A stretch of 64,000 bases of DNA from Pseudonocardia acidicola (GTDB lineage: Bacteria > Actinomycetota > Actinomycetes > Mycobacteriales > Pseudonocardiaceae), in NCBI RefSeq assembly GCF_012911935.1, contig NZ_JAAXLA010000018.1:1-64000 (forward strand), read 5' to 3'. Numbering within the stretch: the first letter of the stretch is position 1; every line of letters starts with the position of its first letter. The notes beneath the pieces are model-generated. The model had not been told where the DNA came from. It searched no databases and saw only the letters and a program-made list of their open reading frames with translations. The translations under genes were made by a program, and so were the position numbers. Shown here piece after piece: positions 1 to 10,074 of the stretch.

Positions 1-253
1 CGATGAGCCCGTCCTCGGTGACGATCCGCAGGCCGTGCGTGTCGGCGATCGGGGCGGCGGTCTCCTGGGCGCGCTGCAGCGGCGAGGCAACGACGGCGGC
101 CAGGTCCGCTTCGGCCAGCACCTTCGCGACCTTCTCGGCCTGCCCGCGGCCGTTCTCCGAGAGCCGGAAGCCGGGGAGCCGGCCGTAGAGCACGCCGGCA
201 GGGTTGTGCACCTCGCCGTGGCGGAGGAAGTGCACCAGCGTCCGGGGGCTCAT
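1..253 (-). CDS. Histidine phosphatase family protein (3' end cut by window)
   Basis: This is the first 84 codons of a protein that runs off the left edge. The reverse strand translation begins [14 protein letters not shown], and the RHG motif at residues 11-13 is the phosphohistidine motif of the histidine phosphatase (phosphoglycerate mutase-like) superfamily. A second typical stretch, [13 protein letters not shown], lies near residues 54-66. Its ATG shares the ATGA tetranucleotide with the hemL stop, so the two are probably translated together from one leftward mRNA. The substrate cannot be told. It could be a small-molecule phosphatase rather than a glycolytic mutase, because mutase-specific parts lie outside the window. 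Confidence 0.85.
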   Translation of the reverse strand, partial: MSPRTLVHFLRHGEVHNPAGVLYGRLPGFRLSENGRGQAEKVAKVLAEADLAAVVASPLQRAQETAAPIADTHGLRIVTEDGLI

Positions 254-1611
254 GCCGGGGCCTGCACGGCCGCGGCCGCCCGGGCGGCGTCGGGCAGCGC
301 CGCCTCGATCACGGCGAACGCCTCGTCGTCGAGCGCCGCGGAGACGAACCACGCCTCGAACGGGCTCGGCGGCGGATACACCCCGCGCTCGAGCAGCGCG
401 TGGAAGAACGCCGGGAACCGCCAGGTCTGGGCGGCCTGTGCGCCCGCGTAGTCGTGCACCTCGTCGTCGGAGAAGAACACCGAGACCAGGTTGCCCGCGT
501 ACTGCACCCGGTGCGGGACACCCTCCGCGGTGAGCGCATCGTCGATCAGCCCGCCGAGCCGGGTCGCGTTCGCGTCCAGCGCGGCGTAGACCGACTCGTC
601 GGCGTGCCGCAGGGTGGCCAGGCCCGCCGCGACCGCGACCGGGTTCCCGGACAGCGTGCCGGCCTGGTAGACCGGCCCGGCCGGGGCCAGGTAGCGCATG
701 TACTCGGCCGGTCCGCCGAAGGCCGCGGCCGGCAGCCCACCGGACATCACCTTGCCGAACGTGTAGAGGTCGCCGGCCACGCCGTCGACGCCGTACCAGC
801 CGCTCGGGCTGACCCGGAAGCCCGTCATGACCTCGTCCATCACGAGCAGCGCGCCGTGCTCGTGGGCGATGTCGCGCAGCCCGGCGTTGAAGCCCGGCAG
901 CGGGGCCACCGCGCCCATGTTCCCGGCAGCCGCCTCCGTGATCACGCAGGCGATCTCGGAGCCCCGCTCGGCGAACGCGTCGCGGACCGCGTCCAGGTCG
1001 TTGTAGGGCAGCACGATGGTGTCGGCGGCCTGCGCGCCGGTGACTCCGGGGCTGGTCGGCAGCCCGAGGGTCGCGACCCCGGAGCCGGCCTGGGCCAGCA
1101 GGGCGTCGACGTGCCCGTGGTAGCAGCCGGCGAACTTGATCACGGCCCGGCGGCCGGTGACGCCGCGCGCCAGCCGGATCGCGCTCATCGTGGCCTCGGT
1201 GCCGGAGTTCACCAGCCGCACCTGCTCGACGGGCGCGACCCGGGCGATGATCTCCTCGGCGAGCGCGACCTCCGCCGCGGTCGGGGCGCCGAAGGACAGC
1301 CCCTGGCCTGCCGCCTCCCGCACCGCCTCGACGACCGCGGGGTGCGCATGCCCGAGAATCATCGGGCCCCACGACGAGATCAGGTCGACGTAGCGCATCC
1401 CGTCGGCGTCGGTCAGCCACGGGCCGGCCGCCGAGACCATGAACCGGGGCGTCCCACCGACCGAGCTGAACGCCCGGACCGGCGAGTTCACCCCGCCCGG
1501 GATCACTGCGGCCGCCCGCTCGAAGAGCCGGGCCGAGGTCTCGGGGGAGATCGGGGACGTCGGGGGGTGCAGGGACGACGCAGACGAGGCGGACGGCGAG
1601 CTCACGGCCAT
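250..1611 (-). CDS. hemL: Glutamate-1-semialdehyde 2,1-aminomutase
   Basis: HemL converts glutamate-1-semialdehyde, the product of HemA, to 5-aminolevulinate, the second step of the C5 pathway to tetrapyrroles. The 453-residue length is normal for this class-III aminotransferase fold. Visible marks are SGTEA (about 136-140, phosphate binding), MDEV (about 258-261, the Asp that contacts the pyridine nitrogen) and TFGKVMSGG with the PLP-binding lysine near residue 287. The first 20 residues are a Ser/Pro-rich extension. The ATG at 1611 has GGGAG 4 bases upstream. It lies leftward of hemB, separated by three membrane protein genes, and its stop overlaps the start of a histidine phosphatase gene. 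Confidence 0.97.
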   Translation of the reverse strand: MAVSSPSASSASSLHPPTSPISPETSARLFERAAAVIPGGVNSPVRAFSSVGGTPRFMVSAAGPWLTDADGMRYVDLISSWGPMILGHAHPAVVEAVREAAGQGLSFGAPTAAEVALAEEIIARVAPVEQVRLVNSGTEATMSAIRLARGVTGRRAVIKFAGCYHGHVDALLAQAGSGVATLGLPTSPGVTGAQAADTIVLPYNDLDAVRDAFAERGSEIACVITEAAAGNMGAVAPLPGFNAGLRDIAHEHGALLVMDEVMTGFRVSPSGWYGVDGVAGDLYTFGKVMSGGLPAAAFGGPAEYMRYLAPAGPVYQAGTLSGNPVAVAAGLATLRHADESVYAALDANATRLGGLIDDALTAEGVPHRVQYAGNLVSVFFSDDEVHDYAGAQAAQTWRFPAFFHALLERGVYPPPSPFEAWFVSAALDDEAFAVIEAALPDAARAAAAVQAPA

Positions 1612-1658
1612 CAGTCTCCCAGCTCCCGGGGAATCCGGCCGACGGCCCCCGGGCCGGG

Positions 1659-2570
1659 TCAGCGCCGGGCAGCCGCGAAGAACTGGCTCGACGGCGCCAC
1701 GAACATCAGGATCGTGCCGGCGACCGACGCCACGAAGATCACCAGCAAGATCAGCAGGCTGGCGATGTCGATGCCGCCGCCGACCAGGACGCTGGCCATC
1801 ATGAACAGCAGGAACAGCCCGAAGACGACCGTCATGACGGTGACCACGATGCGGGCCCAGTTGCGGCCCAGGAACGCCAGCACCGCGAAGGCGACGTAGA
1901 GCACCGCCAGGGCGAACACGATCCCACCGACGACCCGGAACGCCGAGATGAGCTGCGGGGCGGTCACACCCGCGTCGGCCATCGCCTGGTCGATGTTCAG
2001 CTCCGGCGGCAACCCGGCGAGATTGATCGGCAGGAGCAGCAGGCCCGCCCCGATGGCCAGGAACGGCAGCGCGCTGATGACCAGCAACACCAGTGACGCG
2101 AGCATGGCCTGCGGCCGCTGGACCGGCCCGAGATCGGCCCCGCCCACCCCCGCCGGGCCCGCGGCGCCGTAGGGGTACGGATACTGCGATCCGGCGCCGT
2201 AGGGGTACTGGCCGTACTGCTGTTCGCCGTACTCCTGGCCGTATCCGGGCTGTCGGGCGTACGGGGGCGACTGCCCGTAGGGCGGCGCCTGCCCGTAGGA
2301 CGGCGCCTGCCCGTAGGACGGCTGCTCCCCGTACTGCGGCTGCCCGTAGCTCGGCTGGCCGTACGGCGCCTGCCCGTAGGGCGGCTGCTCCCCGTACTGC
2401 GGCTGCCCGTAGCTCGGCTGCTGGCCGTACTGGGCCCGGCCCTGCTGGGGCTGCTGGCCGGCCTGCTCGTCACCGCCGCGCTGCTCCGAGCCGCGCTGCT
2501 CACGGCCCTCGTCCGGCTGCTGCGCCGCGCTCCGGTCGGGCTGCCCCTGCGGGTCCGGCGGTGTCGTCAC
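1659..2570 (-). CDS. Membrane protein with PYGQ-repeat disordered N-terminus
   Basis: I do not recognise a named family for this 303-residue protein. Residues 1 to about 150 are low complexity. They start with Gln/Glu-rich sequence and continue with about ten near-copies of PYGQ, PSYGQ and PQYGEQ. The C-terminal half has four hydrophobic segments (for example [18 protein letters not shown] and [14 protein letters not shown]), so this half sits in the membrane and the repeat tail most likely faces the cytoplasm. The first residues, MTTPPDP, are the same as in the gene ending at 3315, as is the DNA just upstream, so the two are paralogues by tandem duplication. The start is GTG at 2570 with no Shine-Dalgarno; a -10 element 6 bases upstream suggests a leaderless mRNA. 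Confidence 0.85.
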   Translation of the reverse strand: MTTPPDPQGQPDRSAAQQPDEGREQRGSEQRGGDEQAGQQPQQGRAQYGQQPSYGQPQYGEQPPYGQAPYGQPSYGQPQYGEQPSYGQAPSYGQAPPYGQSPPYARQPGYGQEYGEQQYGQYPYGAGSQYPYPYGAAGPAGVGGADLGPVQRPQAMLASLVLLVISALPFLAIGAGLLLLPINLAGLPPELNIDQAMADAGVTAPQLISAFRVVGGIVFALAVLYVAFAVLAFLGRNWARIVVTVMTVVFGLFLLFMMASVLVGGGIDIASLLILLVIFVASVAGTILMFVAPSSQFFAAARR

Positions 2571-2576
2571 CGCGCA

Positions 2577-2606
2577 ACCGTAGGTCCGATCCGGACGGGG
2601 TGTCCA
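2577..2606 (-). promoter_or_regulatory. Candidate leaderless promoter of the PYGQ membrane protein
   Basis: On the reverse strand TGGACA (2601-2606) is followed after 18 bases by TACGGT (2577-2582), and then 6 bases later by the GTG start at 2570. The TANNNT element at this distance puts transcription start at the start codon. The same arrangement (TGGACA, 17 bases, TACGTT, 7 bases, ATG) precedes the paralogue at 4061. Confidence 0.55.
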
Positions 2607-2676
2607 CGAGCGCGCCGCGTATGCGCCTCACCGGACCAGATCTCGCACCCGACCGCGTGAAGGCATTGCACGCGAA

Positions 2677-2706
2677 CGCGGAGACCGCGCATGCGCGGTC
2701 TCCGCG
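2677..2706 (-). terminator. Perfect 30-bp palindrome, likely terminator of the DUF4282 gene
   Basis: A perfect palindrome, with arms CGCGGAGACCGCGCA meeting at the centre, lies 22 bases past the stop of the leftward DUF4282 gene. No T-run follows, which is usual for GC-rich actinobacterial terminators. It could equally be a protein-binding palindrome, because an uninterrupted inverted repeat leaves no ready-made loop. Confidence 0.5.
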
Positions 2707-2728
2707 CCGGTGGGCTGTACGAGCGGCG

Positions 2729-3244
2729 TCAGCGGCGGTGGTGAATGTCCTCCGACATACGCACGACCGCGTAGTAGAACTCCAGCGTGACCCGGAACAG
2801 CGTCAGGTAGAACAGCCCCACGAGTGCACCGCCGATCAGCGCGGCGAGGCCCAGTCCGACGCCCTGGCTGAATCCGGCGATCACGGCGATCAGATAACCG
2901 AGCGCCAGGATCACCAGGCCGATGATGTAGAGCACCTTGACCACGGCAGGCGTCGCGAAATGGTTGAAGCCGAAGTCGAACAGCGCGGAGAGGAAGCCCC
3001 GCGCCGTACTCGGCGGGCCCCCGGCGGGGCCGGCTCCGAACCCCGGCGGCCCACCCGGCCCGGGCGGCCCACCGGGTCCACCAGGGCCACCGGGACCGGC
3101 ACCCCAACCGGGCGGCGGGGGCTGGCCGTAGCCGGGTGGGGGCGCGCCCTCGTAGCCCGGCGGGCCGCCTTGCCAACCGGAACCGCGCTGGCCCTGGCCC
3201 GGGCCAGGTCGTGGTTCTCCGGGTGATGCTGGGTCGTAGGTCAT
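2729..3244 (-). CDS. DUF4282 domain membrane protein with Pro/Gly-rich head
   Basis: This 171-residue protein has a Pro/Gly-rich first 85 residues (GPGGPGGPPGPGG-like runs). A C-terminal DUF4282 domain follows, beginning near FLSALFDFGFNHF, with two or three hydrophobic helices, and it ends in a short charged tail (MSEDIHHRR). The function of DUF4282 is not known. It sits between two paralogous repeat-tailed membrane proteins and points the same way. Unlike them it has a Shine-Dalgarno (GGGAG, 9 bases before the ATG). This suggests that it is translated from the mRNA of the upstream gene, whose stop is 70 bases away. Confidence 0.85.
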   Translation of the reverse strand: MTYDPASPGEPRPGPGQGQRGSGWQGGPPGYEGAPPPGYGQPPPPGWGAGPGGPGGPGGPPGPGGPPGFGAGPAGGPPSTARGFLSALFDFGFNHFATPAVVKVLYIIGLVILALGYLIAVIAGFSQGVGLGLAALIGGALVGLFYLTLFRVTLEFYYAVVRMSEDIHHRR

Positions 3245-3314
3245 CGCGCGCTACTCCCGCCTGGTCGAGGGATGAAGGCGATCGAATCGGGACTGCCGCG
3301 GCCGGGAGGAACGG

Positions 3315-4061
3315 TCAGCGGAAATAGCCGTTGACGTTCGGCCGGAACATCAGGAACAGCGTGGCGGCAATCAGGATGATCTGGCCGAGCGAGATCACCA
3401 CGTAGATGACCGTGTAGCCACTGCCGAAGCCGGTCGCCTGGCTGAACAGGCCGATGATCCCGAACAGCAATCCGATACCGCCGAGCACGGCGATCGTGAT
3501 TCGCGCCCAGTTCCGGCCCGCTCGCATCTGGATCGCGATGTAGAGACCAACCGAGTACATGACGACGGCAATGACCAGGGCGAAGATCGACCCGACGATG
3601 CCGGCCCCGATACCCAGCCCGGAGAGCAGGATCGCGGTGAAGATCAGGGTGACGATCGAGGAGAGCACACCGAGCGCGATCACCCCCAGGAGGGCGAGGA
3701 ACGCCTGGTGCACCTCCTTCGGCGGCCGGGCATCGGCGTAGGCGGCTCTGACCCCGGCGATGCCGAAGCTCGCCGGGCCCGGCTTCCCGGGCGGACCGCC
3801 GTAGCCGGGCTGCTGGCCGTGGTAACCACCCGGCTGCGGCCCGTATCCCGGCTGCTGGCCGTAGCGGGGCGGTTGCTGCCCGTATCCCGGCTGCGGCCCG
3901 TAACCGGGCTGCTGCGCCCATCCGGGCGGGGGCCCCTGCCCGGGCTCCTGCTGCGGATACCCACCCTGCGGGGGCGGTCCGTATCCGGGCGGTGGCCCGT
4001 GACCCGGCGGGGGCTGCTGGCCCGGCTGACCCTGCCACCGCGGGTCGGGAGGTGTCGTCAT
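3315..4061 (-). CDS. Membrane protein with PGYGPQ-repeat disordered N-terminus
   Basis: This 248-residue paralogue of the 1659-2570 product begins MTTPPDPRWQ. The first 110 residues are repeats of PGYG, GYGPQ and GYGQQ. Four hydrophobic helices follow (for example FLALLGVIALGVLSSIVTLI and VISLGQIILIAATLFLMF). The open frame extends 9 codons further upstream, but I chose ATG 4061 because it matches the paralogue and is placed 7 bases from a good -10 element. The Gly/Tyr/Gln-rich tail resembles disordered tails that self-associate; that role is only an inference. No family name can be given. Confidence 0.82.
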   Translation of the reverse strand: MTTPPDPRWQGQPGQQPPPGHGPPPGYGPPPQGGYPQQEPGQGPPPGWAQQPGYGPQPGYGQQPPRYGQQPGYGPQPGGYHGQQPGYGGPPGKPGPASFGIAGVRAAYADARPPKEVHQAFLALLGVIALGVLSSIVTLIFTAILLSGLGIGAGIVGSIFALVIAVVMYSVGLYIAIQMRAGRNWARITIAVLGGIGLLFGIIGLFSQATGFGSGYTVIYVVISLGQIILIAATLFLMFRPNVNGYFR

Positions 4062-4068
4062 ATCGCGC

Positions 4069-4097
4069 AACGTAAAGCGGGCGAACACACCTGTCCA
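4069..4097 (-). promoter_or_regulatory. Candidate leaderless promoter of the PGYGPQ membrane protein
   Basis: Reverse-strand TGGACA (4092-4097), a 17-base spacer and TACGTT (4069-4074) end 7 bases before the ATG at 4061. There is no Shine-Dalgarno. The match to the paralogous promoter at 2577-2606 in motif, spacing and the conserved TTGCGCG before the start makes this better than chance. Confidence 0.6.
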
Positions 4098-4177
4098 GAC
4101 AAGGCAACGAACGGGCGAACGGCGTGACAGCGTCGTTACCAGCGCAGATGGCAGGTGGCCGAGCCGTACCCCGCCGG

Positions 4178-5161
4178 TCAGCCGCGGCCGAGGCGCTCCG
4201 CGACCTCCGTGGCCCAGTAGGTCAGCACGATGTCGGCGCCGGCGCGGCGAATCGCGGTGAGCGTCTCCATGATCGTCCGGTCCCGGTCCAGCCAGCCGTT
4301 CGCGGCGGCCGCCTCGATCATCGAGTACTCCCCCGACACCTGGTAGGCGGCGACCGGCACGTCCGAGTGCTCGGCGACGGCACGGAGCACGTCCAGGTAC
4401 GACATGGCCGGCTTGACCATCACCATGTCGGCGCCCTCGTCCAGGTCCAGGGCGAGCTCGCGCAGCGACTCCCGGATGTTCGCGGAGTCCTGCTGGTAGG
4501 TCTTGCGGTCGCCGCGCAGCTGGGAGTCGACGGCCTCGCGGAACGGGCCGTAGAACGCCGAGGCGTACTTCGCGGTGTAGGCGAGGATCCCGACGTCACC
4601 GTGTCCGGCGTCGTCGAGCGCGGCCCGGATGACGCCGACCTGCCCGTCCATCATTCCACTGGGGCCGACCAGATGCGCTCCGGCGGCGGCCTGGGCCACG
4701 GCCATCTCGGCGTACACGGCCAGGGTGGGGTCGTTGTCGACGGCACCGTCGGCGTCGAGCAGCCCGCAGTGCCCGTGGTCGGTGAACTCGTCCAGGCACA
4801 GGTCGGACATGATCACGGTGGCGTCGCCGACCTCGGCGCGCACGTCGGCCAGCGCGACGTTGAGCACGCCGTCGGGGTCGACGCCGGCACTACCGGTGGC
4901 GTCACGGCGGGCCGGGACGCCGAAGAGCATCAGGCCACCGACGCCGGCCGCGACCGCCTCGGCGGCCGCCTTGCGCAGCGAGTCCCGGGTGTGCTGGACC
5001 ACCCCGGGCATCGAGGCGATGGGCACCGGCTCGGTCGCGCCCTCCTTGACGAACATCGGGAGAACGAGGTGGCGCGGGCGGAGCTCGGTCTCGGCGACCA
5101 GCCGGCGCATCGCGGGGGTGGTGCGGAGACGGCGCGGGCGCTGGGTGGGGAATGCCATCAT
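4178..5161 (-). CDS. hemB: Delta-aminolevulinic acid dehydratase (porphobilinogen synthase)
   Basis: HemB condenses two 5-aminolevulinate molecules into porphobilinogen. The 327-residue length is standard. The two Schiff-base lysines are visible in [13 protein letters not shown] (about Lys198) and [10 protein letters not shown] (about Lys250). The metal loop reads [14 protein letters not shown], so the three ligand positions are Cys122, Asp124 and Cys132 instead of the classical zinc Cys-Cys-Cys. Two ATGs are adjacent (5161 and 5158). It follows the cobA/hemD gene by 122 bases on the same strand. It is the last of the heme genes before the three membrane protein genes. Confidence 0.97.
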   Translation of the reverse strand: MMAFPTQRPRRLRTTPAMRRLVAETELRPRHLVLPMFVKEGATEPVPIASMPGVVQHTRDSLRKAAAEAVAAGVGGLMLFGVPARRDATGSAGVDPDGVLNVALADVRAEVGDATVIMSDLCLDEFTDHGHCGLLDADGAVDNDPTLAVYAEMAVAQAAAGAHLVGPSGMMDGQVGVIRAALDDAGHGDVGILAYTAKYASAFYGPFREAVDSQLRGDRKTYQQDSANIRESLRELALDLDEGADMVMVKPAMSYLDVLRAVAEHSDVPVAAYQVSGEYSMIEAAAANGWLDRDRTIMETLTAIRRAGADIVLTYWATEVAERLGRG

Positions 5162-5283
5162 TCCAGCCTACGACGCCTGGCAGGAGAGGTCCCGTGGGCG
5201 GCGACCGTCGGGGTCATGACGACCGCCACCCACGAGCAGCGCCGTCCGCGGGTCAGCGGCGGCGGGTCCAGGGGTCGTGCGCG

Positions 5284-6825
5284 TCAGCGCCTGCGGGCCT
5301 TGGCCTTCTTCGGCGGCGGCAGGGCGCCCTCGGCGCGGAGCCGGGCGGCGTGCGCAGCGAGCGCGTCGACCAGCGCGGGAACGCGGGCCTCCTCGGGCTG
5401 CACGTCGACGCGCAGGCCGAACTCGCGGGCCGTCTCGGCGGTCTGCGGGCCGATGCAGGCGACGATCGTCCGGGCGTGCGGCTTGCCGGCGATGCCGACC
5501 AGGTTCCGCACCGTGGACGACGAGGTGAAGCACACCGCGTCGAACCCACCGGTCTTGATCGCCTCCCGGATCGGGGCGGGCGGCGGCGCGGCGCGCACCG
5601 TGCGGTACGCGGTCACGTCGTCGATCTCCCAGCCACGCTCGCGCAGGCCGGCGGCGAGGGTCTCGGTCGCGATGTCGGCGCGCGGGAGCAGCACCCGGTC
5701 GACCGGGTCGAGCACGTCGTCGTAGGGCGGGAAGATCTGCAGCAGCCCCTCGGAGGAGGACTCCTGCGACTCGGTCACGTCCGGGACGAGCTCGGGCACG
5801 ATGCCGAAGCTGCGCACCTTCTCCGCGGTCGCGGCGCCGACGCAGGCGATCTTCACACCGGAGAACGCGCGCGCGTCCAGGCCGAACTCTGCGAACTTCT
5901 CCCACACCGCGCGGACGGCGTTGGTGGAGGTGAACACCACCCACTGGTAACGGCCGTCGACCAGGCCCTTGACCGCGCGCTCCATCTGGGTGGGCGAGCG
6001 GGGCGGCTCGACCGCGATGGTCGGGACCTCCTCCGGGATCGCCCCGTGCACCTGCAGGCGGTCGCTCATCGCACCGGCCTGGTCCTTGGTGCGGGGCACC
6101 AGCACCCGCCAGCCGTACAGCGCGCGCGACTCCCACCAGGACAGCTCGGAACGCTGCCCCACCTCGGCGCCCACGGTGAGCACAAGCGGGCCGTCGAGCT
6201 CGGCGGCGTCGGCGGCCATCGTGGCCAGCGTCGTCTCCACGGTCTTCTGAGTGGACTCGGTGCCACCCGCGGTCACCGCGACCGGGGTCTGCGGGGCCAG
6301 CCCGTGCTCGGTCAGCGAGCCGGCCACCTCGGACAGGTGCGACGCGGAGGCGTGCAGCACCAGCGTGCCCGGGGCGGCGGCCAGCTTGGCCCAGTCGACG
6401 CCCGCGCGGACGTCGGCCTCGATGTGCGCGGAGCCCAGCGGCACACCCGCGTAGGCGGGCACCGCGGTACCCGCCGGGACGCCGGGGATCACGTCGAACG
6501 GGACGCCTGCGCGGGCCACCGCGAGGGCCTCCTGCACGACGGAGTCGGCGGTCAGCGGGTCGCCACTGATCAGGCGGGCCACGGCCCGGCCCGCGGTCGC
6601 CTCGGCGACCAGGTCGCGCGCCACGTCGGCAGGCTGGCCGACGGCGGGGCGCACCTCGGCACCGTCGGCGACCACGGCGAGGATCCCGTCGGGCACGTCA
6701 GGGTCGGTGACCACGAGCGGAGCGCCCGCCAGCGCGTCCCGGGCGCGCACGGTCAGCAGACCGGGATCGCCGGGGCCGCTGCCCACGAAGGCGACCCGAC
6801 CCGGGGTGGAAGGTGCTCGGTTCAT
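5284..6825 (-). CDS. Uroporphyrinogen-III C-methyltransferase / uroporphyrinogen-III synthase fusion
   Basis: This 513-residue protein joins two enzymes that act in turn. The N-terminal part (about 8-240) is a SUMT/CobA-type methylase with the SAM motif [12 protein letters not shown]. The C-terminal part (about 255-505) is HemD, which cyclises hydroxymethylbilane to uroporphyrinogen III. Fused together, they make the branch-point compound and can methylate it toward siroheme or B12. Such fusions are common in actinobacteria, where the gene is often just called hemD. The tail is Lys/Arg-rich (KKAKARRR). The ATG overlaps the hemC stop by 4 bases. Confidence 0.94.
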   Translation of the reverse strand: MNRAPSTPGRVAFVGSGPGDPGLLTVRARDALAGAPLVVTDPDVPDGILAVVADGAEVRPAVGQPADVARDLVAEATAGRAVARLISGDPLTADSVVQEALAVARAGVPFDVIPGVPAGTAVPAYAGVPLGSAHIEADVRAGVDWAKLAAAPGTLVLHASASHLSEVAGSLTEHGLAPQTPVAVTAGGTESTQKTVETTLATMAADAAELDGPLVLTVGAEVGQRSELSWWESRALYGWRVLVPRTKDQAGAMSDRLQVHGAIPEEVPTIAVEPPRSPTQMERAVKGLVDGRYQWVVFTSTNAVRAVWEKFAEFGLDARAFSGVKIACVGAATAEKVRSFGIVPELVPDVTESQESSSEGLLQIFPPYDDVLDPVDRVLLPRADIATETLAAGLRERGWEIDDVTAYRTVRAAPPPAPIREAIKTGGFDAVCFTSSSTVRNLVGIAGKPHARTIVACIGPQTAETAREFGLRVDVQPEEARVPALVDALAAHAARLRAEGALPPPKKAKARRR

Positions 6826-7823
6826 TCGGAACTCCCGATCCAGCGGTTCTCTTGGCGTCCGGCAGCCACCGGCGGCGCAGCCGGCAACGTGTCGGCGCCC
6901 ATGTCGAGCAGCTCGGCGGCCAGGGCCGCACCGAGCTTCTCGGCGTCGTCCATATCTCCAGTGACGGAGGCGCGCAGCAGCCCGCCGTCCGTCGTACCGA
7001 CCACCGCACGCAGCGAGAGGCGGTCTACCGCCCGACCGTCGTCGTCCAGGTCGGACACCACATCGGCCAGCGCCCCGATCGGGGCGCTACAGCCGGCTTC
7101 CAGGGTCGCGAGCACCGCGCGCTCCGCGGTGACGGCCGCGCGGGCCGCCGCGTCGTCGAGTGCTGCGGCCAGGAACATCGTGAGCTCGTGCTCAGGGCTC
7201 CCGGGCGCACCGGCCCGGGACTCGATGGCGAGTGCACCCTGCGCGGGCGCAGGAAGCATCTGCAGCGGGTCGAGCAGCTCCGCGGCCTCGTCGACCCGGC
7301 CCAACCGGCGCAGCCCGGCCGCGGCCACGACGACCGCGTCGAGCTCGCCGGAGCGGACCTTGCCGATCCGGGTGTCGACGTTGCCTCGAATCGGCACGAC
7401 CTGCAGTCCCAGCCCGAGTGCCTCGAGCTGAGCGGCCCGCCGGGGCGAGCCGGTTCCCACCGTCGAGCCGGCCGCGAGCTCACCGAGCACGCGGCCGTCG
7501 CGGGCCACCAGGGCGTCGCGCGGGTCCTCGCGCGACGGGACGGCGGCCAGCACCAGCCGCGGATCGGGCGCGGTGGGCAGGTCCTTGTAGGAGTGCACCG
7601 CCACGTCGACCTCGCCTGCGGCCAGCGCGTCGCGCAGCGCCGAGACGAACACGCCGACGCCGAGTTCGACGACGGGCGCCTGCGAGCGGTCGCCGGGGGT
7701 GCTCACCGGCACGAGCTCGGCCGGCCGCCCGGCAGCCCGGATCAGCTCGGCGATCGTGCCGGCCTGGGCCATCGCCAGCGCGCTGGGCCGAGTGCCCACG
7801 CGCAGCGGAGCGGGGGATGTCAC
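6822..7823 (-). CDS. hemC: Hydroxymethylbilane synthase (porphobilinogen deaminase)
   Basis: HemC polymerises four porphobilinogens into hydroxymethylbilane. The 333-residue protein starts [20 protein letters not shown]. It shows the active-site aspartate region HSYKDLPT (about 78-85), the arginine-rich [10 protein letters not shown] (about 123-132) and the dipyrromethane-cofactor cysteine in [10 protein letters not shown] (about Cys245). The open frame continues far upstream, but the GTG at 7823 fits the family N-terminus and overlaps the hemA stop as GTGA. It also overlaps the next gene by 4 bases, so hemA, hemC and cobA/hemD are translationally coupled. Confidence 0.97.
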   Translation of the reverse strand: MTSPAPLRVGTRPSALAMAQAGTIAELIRAAGRPAELVPVSTPGDRSQAPVVELGVGVFVSALRDALAAGEVDVAVHSYKDLPTAPDPRLVLAAVPSREDPRDALVARDGRVLGELAAGSTVGTGSPRRAAQLEALGLGLQVVPIRGNVDTRIGKVRSGELDAVVVAAAGLRRLGRVDEAAELLDPLQMLPAPAQGALAIESRAGAPGSPEHELTMFLAAALDDAAARAAVTAERAVLATLEAGCSAPIGALADVVSDLDDDGRAVDRLSLRAVVGTTDGGLLRASVTGDMDDAEKLGAALAAELLDMGADTLPAAPPVAAGRQENRWIGSSE

Positions 7824-9202
7824 GTCGCGGCCTCCTCGCCGGCCGGAGGGATCTGGGCCTCGAGCGCGGTGAGCACGTCCGGGCCGGTGCGCGGGGTGGC
7901 CACCGCGGCGGGCGACTGCGGGTCGAGCTCGAAGAGCTGCCGCAGCGCCTGCGCGTAGCTGGTGCCGTCGGGCCCCTCGGCGAGCTTCTTCACCTGCACC
8001 GTCGGGGTGTGCAGCAGCTTGTCGACGACGCGCCGGACGGTGCGGGTGAACTCGTCGCGGACGGTGTCGTCGAGTCCGGGCAGCCGGGAGCTCAGCCGCA
8101 GCAGCTCGGCGTCGACGACCTCGGATGCGCGGCGACGCAGCGCCGTCACCGTCGGGGTGACCTCGGCGGAGCGCTGCGCGGCCAGGTAGGCCTGCGCCTC
8201 GTCGGCCACCATCTGCCGGGCGGCGGCGACGGCGTCGGCCCCTCCGGCGCCGGCGCCCCGGACCAGCCGGCGCTGCAGCGCGATGAGGTCGACGACGGTC
8301 ACCCCGGGCACCGTGGCGACGCCGGGGTCGACGTCGCGGGGCAGCCCGAGGTCGCAGACGACCAGCGGCCGGTCGGGACGGCCGTCCTGGGCCGCGGCCA
8401 CCGCGGACCGGTCGACGACGGTGCCGACGGCGCCGGTGCACGCGACCATCAGGTCGGCGCCGGCCAGCTCGTCGGTCAGCTGGGAGAGCAGCCCGGCGCG
8501 GGCCGGGGTGCCCTGCCGCTGGGTGTTCTCGGCCAGCCGCTCGGCCCGCTCCAGCGAGCGGTTCACCACCACGATCTCGGCGGCGCCGGCGCGGCGCAGG
8601 TGGGCGGCCGCCAGCGCACCCATCGCCCCGGCGCCGACCACGACGGCGCGAGTCCCGGTCAGGTCACGACCGAGTCCGCGGGCGGCGTCGGCGAGCGCCT
8701 CGGAGACGACGGACGCACCCGCGGCGTCGATCCCGGTGCTCGCGTGCACCCGCTTGCCGACGCGCAGCGCCTGCTGGGCGAGTTCGTGCAGCACCCGGCC
8801 CACCGTGCCGGCCTCGTCGGCGGCGGCGTAGGCGGTGCGCAGCTGGCCGAGGATCTGTGACTCGCCGACGACCATGGAGTCGAGCCCGGCGGAGACCGAG
8901 AACAGGTGCTGCACCGCGGACGCCGCGTAGTGCACGTAGAGGTGCCCGGTGAACTCACCGAGTTCGAGCCCGGCATGCCGGCCCAGTACCGCGGAGATGT
9001 CGGCGAGACCGCCGTGGAACGCGTCGACGACCGCGTACACCTCGATGCGGTTGCACGTCGACAGCAGCACGACCTCGCTGATGTGCGGGGCGCGCAGCAT
9101 CTCGTCGAGCAGCTTGGGTACGTCCTCGGCCCCGACCGCGGCCTTCTCCAGCAGCTCGACCGGGGCGCTGCGGTGCGACATACCGACTACGAGGACACTC
9201 AC
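7820..9202 (-). CDS. hemA: Glutamyl-tRNA reductase
   Basis: HemA reduces glutamyl-tRNA to glutamate-1-semialdehyde, the committed and usually controlled step of the C5 pathway. The 460-residue protein begins [19 protein letters not shown]. It carries the catalytic cysteine in [11 protein letters not shown] (about Cys50) and an NADPH-binding stretch [17 protein letters not shown] in the middle. A helical C-terminal dimerisation domain follows. I chose GTG 9202 over the longer open frame because it matches the family start and forms a GTGA overlap with the rex stop. Coupling to rex places heme entry under the redox sensor. Confidence 0.97.
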   Translation of the reverse strand: MSVLVVGMSHRSAPVELLEKAAVGAEDVPKLLDEMLRAPHISEVVLLSTCNRIEVYAVVDAFHGGLADISAVLGRHAGLELGEFTGHLYVHYAASAVQHLFSVSAGLDSMVVGESQILGQLRTAYAAADEAGTVGRVLHELAQQALRVGKRVHASTGIDAAGASVVSEALADAARGLGRDLTGTRAVVVGAGAMGALAAAHLRRAGAAEIVVVNRSLERAERLAENTQRQGTPARAGLLSQLTDELAGADLMVACTGAVGTVVDRSAVAAAQDGRPDRPLVVCDLGLPRDVDPGVATVPGVTVVDLIALQRRLVRGAGAGGADAVAAARQMVADEAQAYLAAQRSAEVTPTVTALRRRASEVVDAELLRLSSRLPGLDDTVRDEFTRTVRRVVDKLLHTPTVQVKKLAEGPDGTSYAQALRQLFELDPQSPAAVATPRTGPDVLTALEAQIPPAGEEAAT

Positions 9203-9984
9203 CGGGGCAGCACCGCCGATCCGTTCGTGGCGGGCACGGGACCGTGCGCGCCGTTGGCGCCGGGCGCGGCCTCGGCCGCGCGCCGGCGCGCCACGTGGAA
9301 CGCCAGGACCTGCAGCTCCACCGCGAGATCCACCTTGCGCACCTCCACCTGCTCCGGCACCTGGAGCAGGACGGGGGCGAAGTTCAGGATGCACTCCACG
9401 CCGGCCCGCACCAGCTGGTCGCAGACGGCCTGCGCCGCCGGGCCCGGCGTGGCGATCATGCCGATGGTCACGCCGCGCTCGGCGCAGACCCGCGCGATGT
9501 CACGGACGTGCTCGACGAGGATGCCGTTGATGTGGATGCCGACCAGGTCGGGATCGACGTCGAACAACGCCGCCACCGGGAAGCCACGGCCGCCGAAGCC
9601 GCTGTAGCCGGCGAGCGCGTGGCCCAGGTTCCCCACCCCGACGAGTGCGACGGCCTGCTGGTGGTCCAGCCCCAGGGTGCGCTCGATCTGGTGGTGCAGC
9701 GCCGCCACCTCGTAACCGACCCCCCGGATGCCGTAGGAGCCGATGTAGGAGAGATCCTTGCGGAGCTTGGCCGAGTTGACCCCGGTCGCGGTGGCGAGCT
9801 CCTCGCTGGACACCGTCTCGGCGCCCTGCTCGGCGAGCTCGCCGAGCATGCGGAGGTAGACGGCCAGCCGGGCGACCGTGGCCTCCGGGATGGACCGCGC
9901 CAGCTTCGCGGCAGCAGCGCCCGAGGGGCCGGCCTGCGGCGGCAAGGTCACGCTGGCGTCTCCTCGAGCGTCGTTTTCCGTCAT
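9199..9984 (-). CDS. rex: Redox-sensing transcriptional repressor Rex
   Basis: Rex binds DNA when NADH is low and leaves it when NADH rises, so it switches on respiratory genes. The 261-residue protein has a winged-helix domain (about 28-95) and a Rossmann NADH domain with [12 protein letters not shown] (about 116-127) and an acidic end to the second strand ([11 protein letters not shown]). The start at 9984 (MTENDARG) was preferred to the longer frame because it gives the usual length. A Rex-type operator lies 91 bases upstream, so it is probably autoregulated. In Streptomyces rex also heads the hemACD operon. Confidence 0.95.
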   Translation of the reverse strand: MTENDARGDASVTLPPQAGPSGAAAAKLARSIPEATVARLAVYLRMLGELAEQGAETVSSEELATATGVNSAKLRKDLSYIGSYGIRGVGYEVAALHHQIERTLGLDHQQAVALVGVGNLGHALAGYSGFGGRGFPVAALFDVDPDLVGIHINGILVEHVRDIARVCAERGVTIGMIATPGPAAQAVCDQLVRAGVECILNFAPVLLQVPEQVEVRKVDLAVELQVLAFHVARRRAAEAAPGANGAHGPVPATNGSAVLPR

Positions 9985-10074
9985 GCGATCCGCGGTCAGG
10001 GGCCCGCGTCCAGCGCGCCAGGCGCGACCTGGGTCGACGGGGCCTCGGCGGCGACTGAAATACACGGTAGCCGC

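Noticed and set aside
400-1899. Long open frames antisense to hemL and similar long antisense frames across the window
   Set aside because: High GC content keeps stops rare in all frames. These frames are Arg/Gly/Ala-rich, lack domains and lie opposite clear genes.
2628-3176. Alternative reverse frame over the DUF4282 gene
   Set aside because: The DUF4282 frame has domain and Shine-Dalgarno support; this one is a shadow.
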